Shown here piece after piece: positions 14,931 to 23,063 of a stretch of 24,161 nucleotides of DNA (position 1 is its first letter; each line of letters begins with the position of its first letter). Location: contig JAZNNW010000025.1 of NCBI GenBank assembly GCA_045580485.1, forward strand, positions 1 through 24,161, in the 5' to 3' direction. Source of the stretch: Avoscillospira sp045580485 (GTDB lineage Bacteria; Bacillota; Clostridia; Oscillospirales; Oscillospiraceae). Below the pieces are notes generated by a model. It was not told the DNA's origin. It made no database searches and was given only the letters and a program-made list of their open reading frames with translations. The translations under genes were made by a program, and so were the position numbers.

Positions 14931-15263
14931 ATGAAAAAGAAAACCGTTAGAATCCTAATCTGTGTGATGGCAGTCATTATGCTGACAATGTCATTCTCCA
15001 TGACTGCTTTTGCAGCCGGAGATGTTGCCGGTGCCATTGAGCAGACCTGGAACACGGCAAAGACCCAGGTGCAGACCGTGGTTAACAATGTTGTGTTCCC
15101 CGTGGTAGATATGATCCTGGCCATCCTGTTCTTCGTGAAGCTGGGTACGGCATACTTCGACTACCGCAAACACGGACAGTTCGAGTTCGCAGCTCCTGCG
15201 ATCCTGTTCGCCTGTTTGATTTTCACCCTTACTGCACCTCTGTATATCTGGACAATCCTTTAA
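14931..15263 (+). CDS. DUF3852 protein, probable VirB2-like pilin
   Basis: This 110-residue protein has a signal-like N-terminus (VRILICVMAVIMLTMSFSMTAFA, cleavage about residue 28), a short amphipathic stretch (AGAIEQTWNTAKTQVQTVVNNV), then two membrane segments (VVDMILAILFFVKLGTAYF and APAILFACLIFTLTAPLYIW) joined by DYRKHGQFE. The layout matches DUF3852, common in clostridial ICEs next to TrbL-like genes, and the two-helix form with a signal is like VirB2/TrbC pilins. The pilin role is inferred. ATG 14931 is preferred over ATG 14922, which directly follows GGAGG (14917-14921). Confidence 0.8.
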   Translation: MKKKTVRILICVMAVIMLTMSFSMTAFAAGDVAGAIEQTWNTAKTQVQTVVNNVVFPVVDMILAILFFVKLGTAYFDYRKHGQFEFAAPAILFACLIFTLTAPLYIWTIL

Positions 15264-15278
15264 GCGGAGGTGAATGGG

Positions 15279-15695
15279 ATGAATTTCTTTGAAAAGGAAA
15301 TGCGAATGATGTTTGAGCATACAGGTGTCATTCAAGACCCAAAGTTTGTCGGAAGGACGATGGTTGGTATTTTGGATGATAATCTGCGCGTCAAGATGCA
15401 GTTTGTCTCCACCTATATTGCCGACCACTACGATGCCATTCAGGTCTCCGTTATCAATCGCACCGATGGTGTGGTGGATAAGGAAACAATGAAGTTCGGT
15501 GACATCATCGGTCTGCGAAAGGATAACTGCGGAAACAATGTCCATCCCTATATGTGGCAGCAAAGTGATAAAACCGCCTACTGGTACATTCCTGTATCCG
15601 TTTCCGACAAAGCAAAGATTGCTGATACTGCCCTCGAATATGTGAGTATGTATCAGCAACAGGACATGTCCGTAAATGAAATGCAATTTCAGTAA
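15279..15695 (+). CDS. Conserved small transfer-operon protein, unknown
   Basis: This 138-residue soluble protein (MNFFEKEMRMMFEHTGVI...) has no recognised catalytic motif. It contains helical ends and beta strands (VKMQFVSTYIADHYDAIQVSVINRTDG, then WYIPVSVSDKAKIADTALEYV). Its position between the pilin-like and TrbL-like genes suggests a cytoplasmic accessory of the channel. The start is ATG 15279, eight bases after GGAGG; the upstream GTG 15270 overlaps that site. It ends VNEMQFQ. Confidence 0.75.
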   Translation: MNFFEKEMRMMFEHTGVIQDPKFVGRTMVGILDDNLRVKMQFVSTYIADHYDAIQVSVINRTDGVVDKETMKFGDIIGLRKDNCGNNVHPYMWQQSDKTAYWYIPVSVSDKAKIADTALEYVSMYQQQDMSVNEMQFQ

Positions 15696-15710
15696 GAGAA
15701 ACCAATCCCA

Positions 15711-15732
15711 AGGGACGGCGCAAGCCGTCCCT
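15711..15732 (+). promoter_or_regulatory. GCAA-capped hairpin between transfer genes
   Basis: A perfect 9-bp stem (15711-15719 with 15724-15732) closes on a GCAA tetraloop of the very stable GNRA type. Only a weak T-rich stretch follows, so it is more likely an RNA-processing, stability or attenuation element than a full terminator. Confidence 0.55.
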
Positions 15733-15761
15733 GCTTTCGTAATTTCTGGAGGTGATAAAGA

Positions 15762-16694
15762 ATGTTTGACTGGATCGGCGATTTAATCGATTCGGTTGTA
15801 GGTGCAATACAAGACGGTTTTGAGTGGATCGGTGAAGTCCTTTTAGGTCAGATTTGGAATACAATGATGCAATGGCTGTATGAAACTGTATATACGGCAG
15901 TTGCAGATTTCTTTGCACTAATGGGAAACATGGGTGCAGATATCTTTAATCTTTCGTGGGTACAAGCCACAGTCGAACTGTTTACCTTGTTTGGATGGGC
16001 ATTGTTTGTTGCAGGTGTGGTAGTCGCAATATTTGATGTTGCAATTGAATACCAAAACGGTAGAGCAGATATCAAATCATGTGCTATCAACATATTAAAA
16101 GGCTTCTTTGCCTGTTCTCTGATAGGGGTAGTACCGATTGAATTATACAAGTTTTGCATTAGTTTGCAAAACACATTTGCATCGGAAATTGCCGCTTATG
16201 CTGGATCAACACAGTCCTTTGATTTGTCAATCACAGCACAGGGCGTACTCGTAGGAAGTTTCTTTGCAGGCAATCTGTCTTCGCAGTTGGGGTTGTTTAC
16301 CCTTCTTTGCCTAATTGCATTTGGATATTGCGTTGTCAAGATTTTCTTTCAGAATATCAAGCGCGGAGGAATTTTGCTTGTGCAGATGGCAGTAGGATCA
16401 TTGTATATGTTTTCTGTCCCCCGAGGTTATCACGATGGATTTGTGCAATGGATGAAGCAGGTCATTGCTATATGCTTGACTGCATTTATGCAGACAACAT
16501 TACTATACCTTGGCTTGATGACTTTCCCCGGCAATATGCTTCTTGGCCTCGGCATTATGCTTGCTGCCAACGAAGTGCCTCGTATTGCACAGCAATTCGG
16601 TCTCGACTCGAGCGTAAGAGTCAATATGATGTCCGTTGTGCATGCAACAACTACGGCAGTCAATCTCACACGCTCCATCGCAAGGGCAAAGTAA
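15762..16694 (+). CDS. TrbL/VirB6-like conjugation membrane protein
   Basis: This 310-residue protein is very hydrophobic, with about six membrane segments, for example FTLFGWALFVAGVVVAIF, INILKGFFACSLIGVV, LGLFTLLCLIAFGYCVV, LLVQMAVGSLYMF and FMQTTLLYLGLMTF. It ends with a soluble helix (VNMMSVVHATTTAVNLTRSI). Length, topology and place before PrgI match the TrbL/VirB6 family, which forms the inner channel of Gram-positive type IV secretion. ATG 15762 follows GGAGGTGATAAAGA, a near-ideal site. The stop overlaps the ribosome site of the next gene. Confidence 0.85.
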   Translation: MFDWIGDLIDSVVGAIQDGFEWIGEVLLGQIWNTMMQWLYETVYTAVADFFALMGNMGADIFNLSWVQATVELFTLFGWALFVAGVVVAIFDVAIEYQNGRADIKSCAINILKGFFACSLIGVVPIELYKFCISLQNTFASEIAAYAGSTQSFDLSITAQGVLVGSFFAGNLSSQLGLFTLLCLIAFGYCVVKIFFQNIKRGGILLVQMAVGSLYMFSVPRGYHDGFVQWMKQVIAICLTAFMQTTLLYLGLMTFPGNMLLGLGIMLAANEVPRIAQQFGLDSSVRVNMMSVVHATTTAVNLTRSIARAK

Positions 16695-16707
16695 GGACGG
16701 TGGCAGC

Positions 16708-17442
16708 ATGAAGAAAGACAAGGAATTTGAACGAGAAGACCTGGCCGTGGATCGGGATATTCAGCTCGACAGCGACAATAAACAGCAAATCGTGGCCTAT
16801 CTCGAAACCCTCTTCGATGTGAATGAGAAGTTCAATCTGCAGCTCGACTCAGAAGCCGGCGAATGGGTAAATATGTACGGCATTTATAACCCATTAAGCG
16901 ACTTCCTTACGGTCGAATGCGTTATCAGCAAGGATAACAGTAGCGAGAGTTTCTTCTACACGCCTACAATGGCAGAGTCTGCGTTAATTAAGGAATTGAT
17001 CGCAGAGAAAATAAAAGAAGAATTCGGACAGACACCAACAGAGTTCGTTTGTGATCTCGCCCACCAAGAAGAAAAGGCATATCTGTATTGCAACCGAAGC
17101 GGATGTGATACAAGACCGTCATCAGCAAAATTCAATCGACTCAAGCAGTACTGCCAGGAGAATGGATATACAGTAGATGGCAGCACCTCCATCAATGCGC
17201 CCATGAGCAGAAGCGGTGGTGAATTAAGGAGTATGGTGGAATACTGCAAGTCCCGAGGTATCCGAAGGATTGTCGTTGACGAAATGAAGGATGTTGCAGA
17301 CACACCGTGGGAAACAGCGCGAATACTGAACCATTTGCAAAATAATGGGCTCGTGTTGAATGTTGTACATTGCGATATGGTGTTCGGGCAACAGAGAACC
17401 CAGGAAATCGAAACAGGAGAAATAGAATTTGGAGGGATGTAA
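16708..17442 (+). CDS. Serine-recombinase-like domain protein, probably inactive
   Basis: This 244-residue protein has an unrecognised N-terminal half (about 1-120). The C-terminal half (about 123-225) reads like a serine resolvase catalytic domain: AYLYCNRSG with S131 at the nucleophile place, FNRLKQYCQENGYTV, SRSGGELRSMVEYCKSRGIRRIVV, then LNHLQNNGLVLNVV. The family motif VVVWKLDRLGR aligns without gaps to IVVDEMKDVAD, so both helix arginines become D195 and D198, and the first arginine (YxRxS) is N129. It should not cut DNA. ATG 16708 is seven bases after AAGGACGG. It lies between TrbL and PrgI, so a structural role in the transfer machine is likely. Confidence 0.7.
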   Translation: MKKDKEFEREDLAVDRDIQLDSDNKQQIVAYLETLFDVNEKFNLQLDSEAGEWVNMYGIYNPLSDFLTVECVISKDNSSESFFYTPTMAESALIKELIAEKIKEEFGQTPTEFVCDLAHQEEKAYLYCNRSGCDTRPSSAKFNRLKQYCQENGYTVDGSTSINAPMSRSGGELRSMVEYCKSRGIRRIVVDEMKDVADTPWETARILNHLQNNGLVLNVVHCDMVFGQQRTQEIETGEIEFGGM

Positions 17443-17703
17443 ATGACACAGTATATCTATCCGCAGAACCTCAAGGCTACAGCAAACTTGTGGCTGTGGG
17501 GACTGCGAGATTTCTGCATTATCGGTATAGCAGCCCTCCTTTCGGTTGTAATACTGGTGTATGTGCAATTTTTTGTTCCTGCGGTCGTAACGCTGTGCTA
17601 TGCGTTTCTGACCATACGCATGGATGATACAACCGTGCTGGACTATATGAAATACGCTGTGAAATTCTTAATATCTACACAGCAATACTTTGAGTGGAGG
17701 TGA
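17443..17703 (+). CDS. PrgI family (VirB3-like) conjugation protein
   Basis: This 86-residue protein starts TQYIYPQNLKATANLWLW, then has two membrane segments (FCIIGIAALLSVVILVYVQF and PAVVTLCYAFLTI) and ends LDYMKYAVKFLISTQQYFEW. This is the standard PrgI form of clostridial ICEs, the VirB3-like inner-membrane partner of VirB4. ATG 17443 directly follows the previous stop, with GGAGGG at 17431-17436. Confidence 0.93.
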   Translation: MTQYIYPQNLKATANLWLWGLRDFCIIGIAALLSVVILVYVQFFVPAVVTLCYAFLTIRMDDTTVLDYMKYAVKFLISTQQYFEWR

Positions 17704-17708
17704 GCCAA

Positions 17709-18308
17709 ATGGCAAAAGAAAAGCAGAAAAAAAGAAAAGGCAGTTCGGTGCAAGATCTCATTGGCGTAAAAACCTTTACAAAATACGGACTGAAAACCAA
17801 CAAGGCCGAGCTGCTCTTCTATCTTGTTGCACCGACAAATATCTCGGTGCTTTCGCATACCAATATCGAAATCAAGGTTAGGCACTTAATGATGGTGCTT
17901 TCCGCACTACCGGATATTGAAATTGCCTGTACCGACTCTTCCGAGTGCTTCGATGATAACAAGGCATACCTTCATATGCGACTGGATGAGGAACAGAATC
18001 CCAAGGTCAAGAAGATGCTGAAAAAGGATATCGAATTCTTGGATCAGATACAGGTAGAGATGGCTACTGCTCGACAGTTCTTGTTCATCGCACGATGTAA
18101 AGCAAAGAAAGCCGAGCAGGTATTTCAAATGGCCAACCGTGTAGAGAAGGTAATCTCGGAGCAAGGCTTTGAGGTCAGAAGAATGCGGAAGGAAGACATA
18201 AAACGCTTCCTGGCCTTGTATTTCGATGCAAGTCTCAATGGTGAGCAAATGCCCGATATTGACGGCGAACAGTTCTTCGAGGTAGATGAGGACGATGAGG
18301 AAGCTTAA
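17709..18308 (+). CDS. Conserved PrgI-VirB4 linker gene, conjugation accessory protein
   Basis: This 199-residue protein begins with a Lys-rich tail, then VQDLIGVKTFTKYGLKTNKAEL and a beta-rich part (FYLVAPTNISVLSHTNIEIKVRHLMMVLSALPDIEI). Long charged helices follow (KMLKKDIEFLDQIQVEMATARQFLFIARCK, then AEQVFQMANRVEKVI). I recall a closely similar gene in this slot of Tn1549-type ICEs, so it belongs to the channel, perhaps as a partner of VirB4. It is not a frameshifted piece of VirB4: a sortase gene lies between them and VirB4 has its own N-terminus. ATG 17709 is eight bases after GGAGG; the GTG at 17694 overlaps it. Confidence 0.82.
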   Translation: MAKEKQKKRKGSSVQDLIGVKTFTKYGLKTNKAELLFYLVAPTNISVLSHTNIEIKVRHLMMVLSALPDIEIACTDSSECFDDNKAYLHMRLDEEQNPKVKKMLKKDIEFLDQIQVEMATARQFLFIARCKAKKAEQVFQMANRVEKVISEQGFEVRRMRKEDIKRFLALYFDASLNGEQMPDIDGEQFFEVDEDDEEA

Positions 18309-18999
18309 TATATTTCTTATTCTTCTGCTGTCGGCGCTACTTACTGTATCAGCGTATATGATATGGAAAGAGATATCCATACAGCAGAGAGAAAAGAAGG
18401 AGTTTGACGAACTCCTCGAAATCATAGAACCTACCAACACGGAGAAGCCCAAAGAAGAAACAGGTGGCGTGATATCAGGAACGGACGATGAAACTGAACC
18501 ACAAGAAACCGCACCCGAAGCACAAGGCCGAAATCTCGATCCTCTCTTCGAGAAAAATGCCGAGTGCATCGGTTGGCTATGTATTGAGGGTACAAATATA
18601 AATTACCCTGTAATGCACACCCCAAGTAATCCGCAGAAGTATTTACGCAAAAACTTTGAGGGTGAGTACAGCCAATCCGGTGTCCCGTTCCTTGATGCCC
18701 GATGTTCCGTGAACTGTGGGACTGCCATTATTTATGGACATAACATGAAGAATGGCACACAATTCTCTGACCTAAAAAAGTACCTTGATGTTGACTTCAG
18801 AAGCTCTCATCCTACAATAGAGTTTCAGACGGCAACAGGCATTCGTTATTACACGGTCGTGGATGTGATCCGAACTGACATCTACGATGAAATCTACAAT
18901 AATATCAGTTCTGAAGACAACACGCTTATACTCTCCACCTGTTATGGAAGTGCAAAAAGCGGTCGTCTATTAATAATCGCAAAGGAGGCCACAGGCTAA
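18286..18999 (+). CDS. srtB: Class B sortase
   Basis: This 237-residue transpeptidase anchors proteins to the wall. An N-terminal membrane segment (LNIFLILLLSALLTVSAYMIW) is followed by an acidic linker and the catalytic domain: GWLCIEGTNINYPVM, IIYGHN with H152, LSTC with C219, and SGRLLI with R227, the full His-Cys-Arg set. The acidic stretch (about 45-78) separates the domain from the membrane. The gene overlaps the previous one by 23 bases; the start may be ATG 18286 or 18295. The IPQTG-bearing adhesin at 9608 is the obvious substrate in the window. Confidence 0.93.
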   Translation: MRTMRKLNIFLILLLSALLTVSAYMIWKEISIQQREKKEFDELLEIIEPTNTEKPKEETGGVISGTDDETEPQETAPEAQGRNLDPLFEKNAECIGWLCIEGTNINYPVMHTPSNPQKYLRKNFEGEYSQSGVPFLDARCSVNCGTAIIYGHNMKNGTQFSDLKKYLDVDFRSSHPTIEFQTATGIRYYTVVDVIRTDIYDEIYNNISSEDNTLILSTCYGSAKSGRLLIIAKEATG

Positions 19000-20831
19000 T
19001 GTCTAAAAGAAAACCCAAGGTGTTGACACCGGAGCAGGTTGAGGAAATCCGTACTAAGGACTTCTTCGATTGCATCCTGCCCAGCACCATCAAATTTTTC
19101 AGCGACCATTATATTGTCGGTGATAGTTATCGTAGCGTGTGGGCAATTCGAGAATATCCACCCTCTACCGAGGAACAAGCGATCCTTTCGCAGCTTGCGG
19201 ATCGAAATGGCGTAACTCTTCGTATCTACCACAGACTGGTGGAGTCGATGGAACAGAGGAAAATCATTCAGAATGCAACACGCCGAAACACCCTAAAAAG
19301 CGGTGGTAACGACATGAATGAAACAATCGAAGCGGAAGGAAATCTCCATGATGTAATTGAACTCCTTGCCAATCTTCGCAAGAACAGAGAACCCCTGCTT
19401 CATTGCTCAGTATTCATTGAACTGAAAGCAAAGCAAATGGAAGCGCTCAAAGAATTGCAAAGTGAAATTGCAATGGAATTGACACGATCCAAAATCACCG
19501 TTGACAGGCTGACCTTGCGGCAAAAGGAAGGCTTCCTCTCTGTTCTGCCCGTGGGCTTTAATCAGTTCGGTGCGCAGTTCGAGCGAGTGTTGCCGGCATC
19601 AAGTGTAGCGAATCTCTATCCTTTTAACTTTTCCGGCAAAACCGATCCCGAGGGTCTGTACATCGGGAGAGATAAGTTTGGTACGAATATCCTGGTGGAC
19701 TTTGATCGCCGAGCCGAGGATAAGACTACAAGCAACATTCTGATCCTTGGTAACTCGGGACAGGGCAAGTCCTATCTCCTAAAGCTGATCCTCACTAATA
19801 TTCGTGAGTCCGGCAAAAGTATCATCTGCCTCGATCCCGAAAGCGAGTATATTGACCTCTGTGCCAATCTTGGTGGATGTTATATTGATTTCCTTTCTGG
19901 TGAATACACCATCAATCCTCTTGAACCCAAAGCATGGTCAGACGGAAACGATGAAATCGATGCGACCACTCCCGAGGCATTCAAAAAGCAGACACGGCTG
20001 TCTCAGCATATTGCGTTCCTTAAAGACTTCTTCCGAAGCTATAAGGACTTCACGGATGCACAGATAGACACCATCGAAATACTGCTTGCGAAACTGTATG
20101 CGCGATTTGGGATCACGGACACCACCGACTACGCCAAGATGAAGCCGACAGACTATCCTATCATGGAAGACTTCTACAAGTTATGTGAGGAAGAATTCAT
20201 GACCTATGACAAACAGAGAAAATACCTCTATACAGAGCAAACGCTCCAGGAGGTATGTCTCGGAATCAATTCCATGTGCGTAGGTGCGGAAAGTCGTTAT
20301 TTTAACGGATACACCAACATCACCGATGATGCATTCTTGGTGTTCGGAGTCAAAGGTCTCATGGATACAAACAAGCGACTGAAGGATGCGATGCTGTTCA
20401 ACATCCTGTCCTTTATGAGTAATCAGTTGCTCGGCAAAGGAAGCACGGCAGCATCCATCGATGAGTTGTATTTGTTCCTCACAAATATGACTGCAATCGA
20501 ATATATCCGCAACGCAATGAAGCGAGTGCGAAAGAAGGACTCCTCGATTATTCTGGCATCACAGAATATCGAGGATTTTTTGATCCCTTCTATTCGTGAG
20601 TTTACGAAGCCCCTGTTCAGTATCCCGACCCATCAATTCCTGTTCAATGCAGGTCAGATCAACCCCAAGGAATATATGGATGCATTACAGGTTGAGCCGA
20701 GTGAATTTGAACTCATCAAGTATCCCGAGCGAGGAACTTGCCTATACCGATGCGGAAATGAAAGGTATCTTTTACAGGTTATCGCACCCGATTATAAGTC
20801 GGCGCTCTTCGGCAAGGCTGGTGGTCGATAA
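18999..20831 (+). CDS. VirB4-like conjugation ATPase
   Basis: This 610-residue ATPase drives assembly and substrate movement of the type IV channel. The N-terminal third matches the VirB4 mating domain (VWAIREYPPSTEEQAIL, LKEGFLS-type block). Walker A is GNSGQGKS at 251-258; Walker B is IDELY with D488/E489; ASQNIEDF is a sensor-like motif. FFRSYKDFTDAQIDTIE and RGTCLYRCGNERY are hallmarks of the Tn1549-like ICE VirB4 branch. The gene is full-length for the branch. ATG 18999 overlaps the sortase stop (TAATG), with AAAGGAGG ten bases upstream. Confidence 0.96.
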   Translation: MSKRKPKVLTPEQVEEIRTKDFFDCILPSTIKFFSDHYIVGDSYRSVWAIREYPPSTEEQAILSQLADRNGVTLRIYHRLVESMEQRKIIQNATRRNTLKSGGNDMNETIEAEGNLHDVIELLANLRKNREPLLHCSVFIELKAKQMEALKELQSEIAMELTRSKITVDRLTLRQKEGFLSVLPVGFNQFGAQFERVLPASSVANLYPFNFSGKTDPEGLYIGRDKFGTNILVDFDRRAEDKTTSNILILGNSGQGKSYLLKLILTNIRESGKSIICLDPESEYIDLCANLGGCYIDFLSGEYTINPLEPKAWSDGNDEIDATTPEAFKKQTRLSQHIAFLKDFFRSYKDFTDAQIDTIEILLAKLYARFGITDTTDYAKMKPTDYPIMEDFYKLCEEEFMTYDKQRKYLYTEQTLQEVCLGINSMCVGAESRYFNGYTNITDDAFLVFGVKGLMDTNKRLKDAMLFNILSFMSNQLLGKGSTAASIDELYLFLTNMTAIEYIRNAMKRVRKKDSSIILASQNIEDFLIPSIREFTKPLFSIPTHQFLFNAGQINPKEYMDALQVEPSEFELIKYPERGTCLYRCGNERYLLQVIAPDYKSALFGKAGGR

Positions 20832-21850
20832 TGGCAGCTCCTGCGGTTGGTGCAGCACTTAAAAAAGTTGCAACCTATATCCTTACGGACAAGAAAGCAC
20901 TCAAGGTCGTGGGATTGATTGTGGGCATCATACTCGTAATTATCCTACTTCCGATAGGTGCGCTACTTGCGATTTTTAATGGTGGGATCGAGATCGACAC
21001 AGGACGGCTTGACGAGATATATCAAGAAAGGCAAATACAGCTTGTGGAAATCTGGGAATCCGTTGAATCCGCAATGACAGATGCCGGTTTTGATCAAACA
21101 CGCATCGATGAAGCTCAGGCGCTATTCATATTTGGATTGTCTGAGCATGTCGGCGAGGACGGCTTCGCTGACGATCTTGTTAGTTGCTTTGAAGAAGAAC
21201 AAACCGATAGCGAACTGATCGATGCTGTTAACGCAAAGTTTGGAACATCTATCCAGGTCGAAGATTTTCAAAATGCGATGGCAAGTACGCGCAACGCCTA
21301 TATCAATACCTCCAACTATGTTGACCCTTCGACCAAGAACAATTTAGACTTGGTCAAATGGTCTGAGTTTGCAGCCGACAAGGGTTGGGGTTATGTGTGG
21401 GGAACCTACGGTACAGTTTTGAGTCCCGATTTTCTGGAAAGTAAAATCATCCAGTACCCCGATGAGGTTGGTGGAAAGGAGGATTTTATTCGTGAAAATT
21501 GGCTCGGCAAGAGAACCGCAGACTGTGTCGGACTGATTAAGGGATACTCCTGGTATGATACGGCCAGTCAAATGACAATTCTCGTATCAAATGGGATGCC
21601 CGATATCGGTGCAGATACTATGTATGAAAACGCAACAGAGAAAGGGACAATCGACACCATTCCCGAGATACCAGGACTTGCCGTTTGGAAGGAAGGTCAT
21701 ATAGGTGTGTACATCGGTGACGGTAAGGTTGTAGAAGCATACGGAACAACATCCGGTGTCATACGCTCCGAACTCGCCAACGGTGGATGGACACATTGGT
21801 TGAAGATACCCTATATCACATATCTTGAACAGGAGGATGCGACAGAATGA
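20831..21850 (+). CDS. Membrane-anchored NlpC/P60 hydrolase (VirB1-like)
   Basis: This 339-residue protein has one membrane segment (VVGLIVGIILVIILLPIGALLAIF, about 26-49), a helical stalk (about 60-170) and a C-terminal NlpC/P60 domain. The catalytic residues are C232 in TADCVGLIKG and H290 in EGHIGVYIGDGKVVEAYG. In Gram-positive conjugation such enzymes open the peptidoglycan for the channel, like the VirB1 role. It follows VirB4 with a TAATG overlap, the usual ICE order. ATG 20831 lacks a perfect ribosome site, so translation probably depends on coupling. The stalk contains DRIDEAQALFIFGLSEH-type helices typical of the family. Confidence 0.9.
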   Translation: MAAPAVGAALKKVATYILTDKKALKVVGLIVGIILVIILLPIGALLAIFNGGIEIDTGRLDEIYQERQIQLVEIWESVESAMTDAGFDQTRIDEAQALFIFGLSEHVGEDGFADDLVSCFEEEQTDSELIDAVNAKFGTSIQVEDFQNAMASTRNAYINTSNYVDPSTKNNLDLVKWSEFAADKGWGYVWGTYGTVLSPDFLESKIIQYPDEVGGKEDFIRENWLGKRTADCVGLIKGYSWYDTASQMTILVSNGMPDIGADTMYENATEKGTIDTIPEIPGLAVWKEGHIGVYIGDGKVVEAYGTTSGVIRSELANGGWTHWLKIPYITYLEQEDATE

Positions 21851-22560
21851 TATACCGTAATTTTAATATTACGACCGTTCCTGCAATAGATTTGCAACGC
21901 CATAATTTCAGCAGAAATGCAGCGGATCTGTGTAATGGCTTTTACTGCGAAATCTATCGTGTAGATGATGATGGCTTGGTTAATCGTCTTGATGATTTTA
22001 CTCTTGCCGAGGGTTATGAGATACCAAAGGCAACGAATGATCACCTGGACAGGGCGATCATTGGCTATGTAGATAAAAACTATTGGCGCCTTGATTCTAT
22101 CAGGAACGAAGTAGCAGAAGAAAGAAAAAACAACCTAATTGGGCGGCTCATCGCTTGGATCGGAGAGGATCAGAAAGGTGCGCAGTTGTATGATACGCTG
22201 TCTTCGTATATGGGTATGACGGACGAGGAAATTCGACAAAGCGGTTTCCTCTCCCTGGTCCCATACTTTGATAAGGACTGCTATGCGCAAACCATTGCGG
22301 AGTACCTTATTCATGTAGGCACAGAGAATACGACCACCGGCAATTGGCATATACCGTTTTCACTTGTCACAAAGAATTATGGTGTCAACCTGGCGGCAGA
22401 TGCGGAAATGCTTGACAAGGTATGCGAGTGCTTATATAGCAACGGTGATATCGTGTCAGAATTCCAGGTTGGTGAAGATGAATTCGACATGATGTTTTAC
22501 ACGAACTACTGCCCGTATGCGCGTGAAGATGAGGAAGTCGAAATGACACAGCAAATGTGA
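21847..22560 (+). CDS. Conserved accessory protein, function unknown
   Basis: This 237-residue soluble protein is not recognised. The N-terminal part (MIYRNFNITTVPAIDL...) looks like a small beta domain; the rest is helical with NNLIGRLIAWIGED and SLVPYFDKDCYAQTIAEYL. Four Cys residues are scattered with no clear metal site. It overlaps the previous gene (ATGA) and has AGGAGG ten bases upstream. It ends EMTQQM, one of the recurring tails. Given its position right after the channel genes, an accessory role in transfer or establishment is possible. Confidence 0.7.
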   Translation: MIYRNFNITTVPAIDLQRHNFSRNAADLCNGFYCEIYRVDDDGLVNRLDDFTLAEGYEIPKATNDHLDRAIIGYVDKNYWRLDSIRNEVAEERKNNLIGRLIAWIGEDQKGAQLYDTLSSYMGMTDEEIRQSGFLSLVPYFDKDCYAQTIAEYLIHVGTENTTTGNWHIPFSLVTKNYGVNLAADAEMLDKVCECLYSNGDIVSEFQVGEDEFDMMFYTNYCPYAREDEEVEMTQQM

Positions 22561-22571
22561 GGTGAAAGTAT

Positions 22572-22802
22572 ATGGAAAACAATATCGAACACGCTGAAAA
22601 AGCGATGCATTACTGCTCCCAAATTAAGAAGGCTATCAATGGGCTCTGTCAGATTTTAGATCTTGGCGATGATCCCTTCGATGAAATGAGCCGTCTTGAA
22701 ACCTACAAGTCTATGTTTAGGAGCGCAGAAAAGTGGGAGAAACAATACTCCGATTACATCGAAGGCCAAAACGAGTCTCCCGTAATGGAACAGACCATGT
22801 GA
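22572..22802 (+). CDS. Small helical protein, function unknown
   Basis: This 76-residue protein is almost all helix (HAEKAMHYCSQIKKAINGLCQIL, then RLETYKSMFRSAEKWEKQYS) with an acidic tail ending MEQTM. It has no recognised family. ATG 22572 follows GAGGTGA, which itself overlaps the previous stop. It is probably translated in series with the neighbours. Confidence 0.7.
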   Translation: MENNIEHAEKAMHYCSQIKKAINGLCQILDLGDDPFDEMSRLETYKSMFRSAEKWEKQYSDYIEGQNESPVMEQTM

Positions 22803-22818
22803 AAGGAAGGCTGTGAAA

Positions 22819-23052
22819 ATGAGTAAAACTAAAAAAATACCGACTCCACAGGAAGAACACGAAGAAAAAGTTGCTGAAACCGTTGATATGATTACAGCCG
22901 AGGACTTGGTGGAACAGGCTGTATATGCAGCTAATGCCCCCGACTGCTGCTCCCAGGGACAGCAAGCAGAAAATATGCTTGATATGCTTGGGGCAAATGT
23001 TATGAATAGCGACATCTATCATTCCCCCGAGGAACACAAGATGGAAATGTGA
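22819..23052 (+). CDS. Small acidic protein, function unknown
   Basis: This 77-residue protein (MSKTKKIPTPQEEHEEKVAE...) is mainly helical and acidic, with a DCC motif at about residues 43-45 and a Met-rich end (HKMEM). No family is recognised. ATG 22819 is preferred to GTG 22813; AAGGAAGG lies about eight bases upstream. It may be an adaptor or regulator, but nothing shows which. Confidence 0.65.
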   Translation: MSKTKKIPTPQEEHEEKVAETVDMITAEDLVEQAVYAANAPDCCSQGQQAENMLDMLGANVMNSDIYHSPEEHKMEM

Positions 23053-23063
23053 GGTGTGCAAAT

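Noticed and set aside
17709..20831. A VirB4 gene split by frameshift into two parts
   Set aside because: The 199-residue gene and VirB4 are separated by an intact sortase gene, and VirB4 is full-length for its branch.
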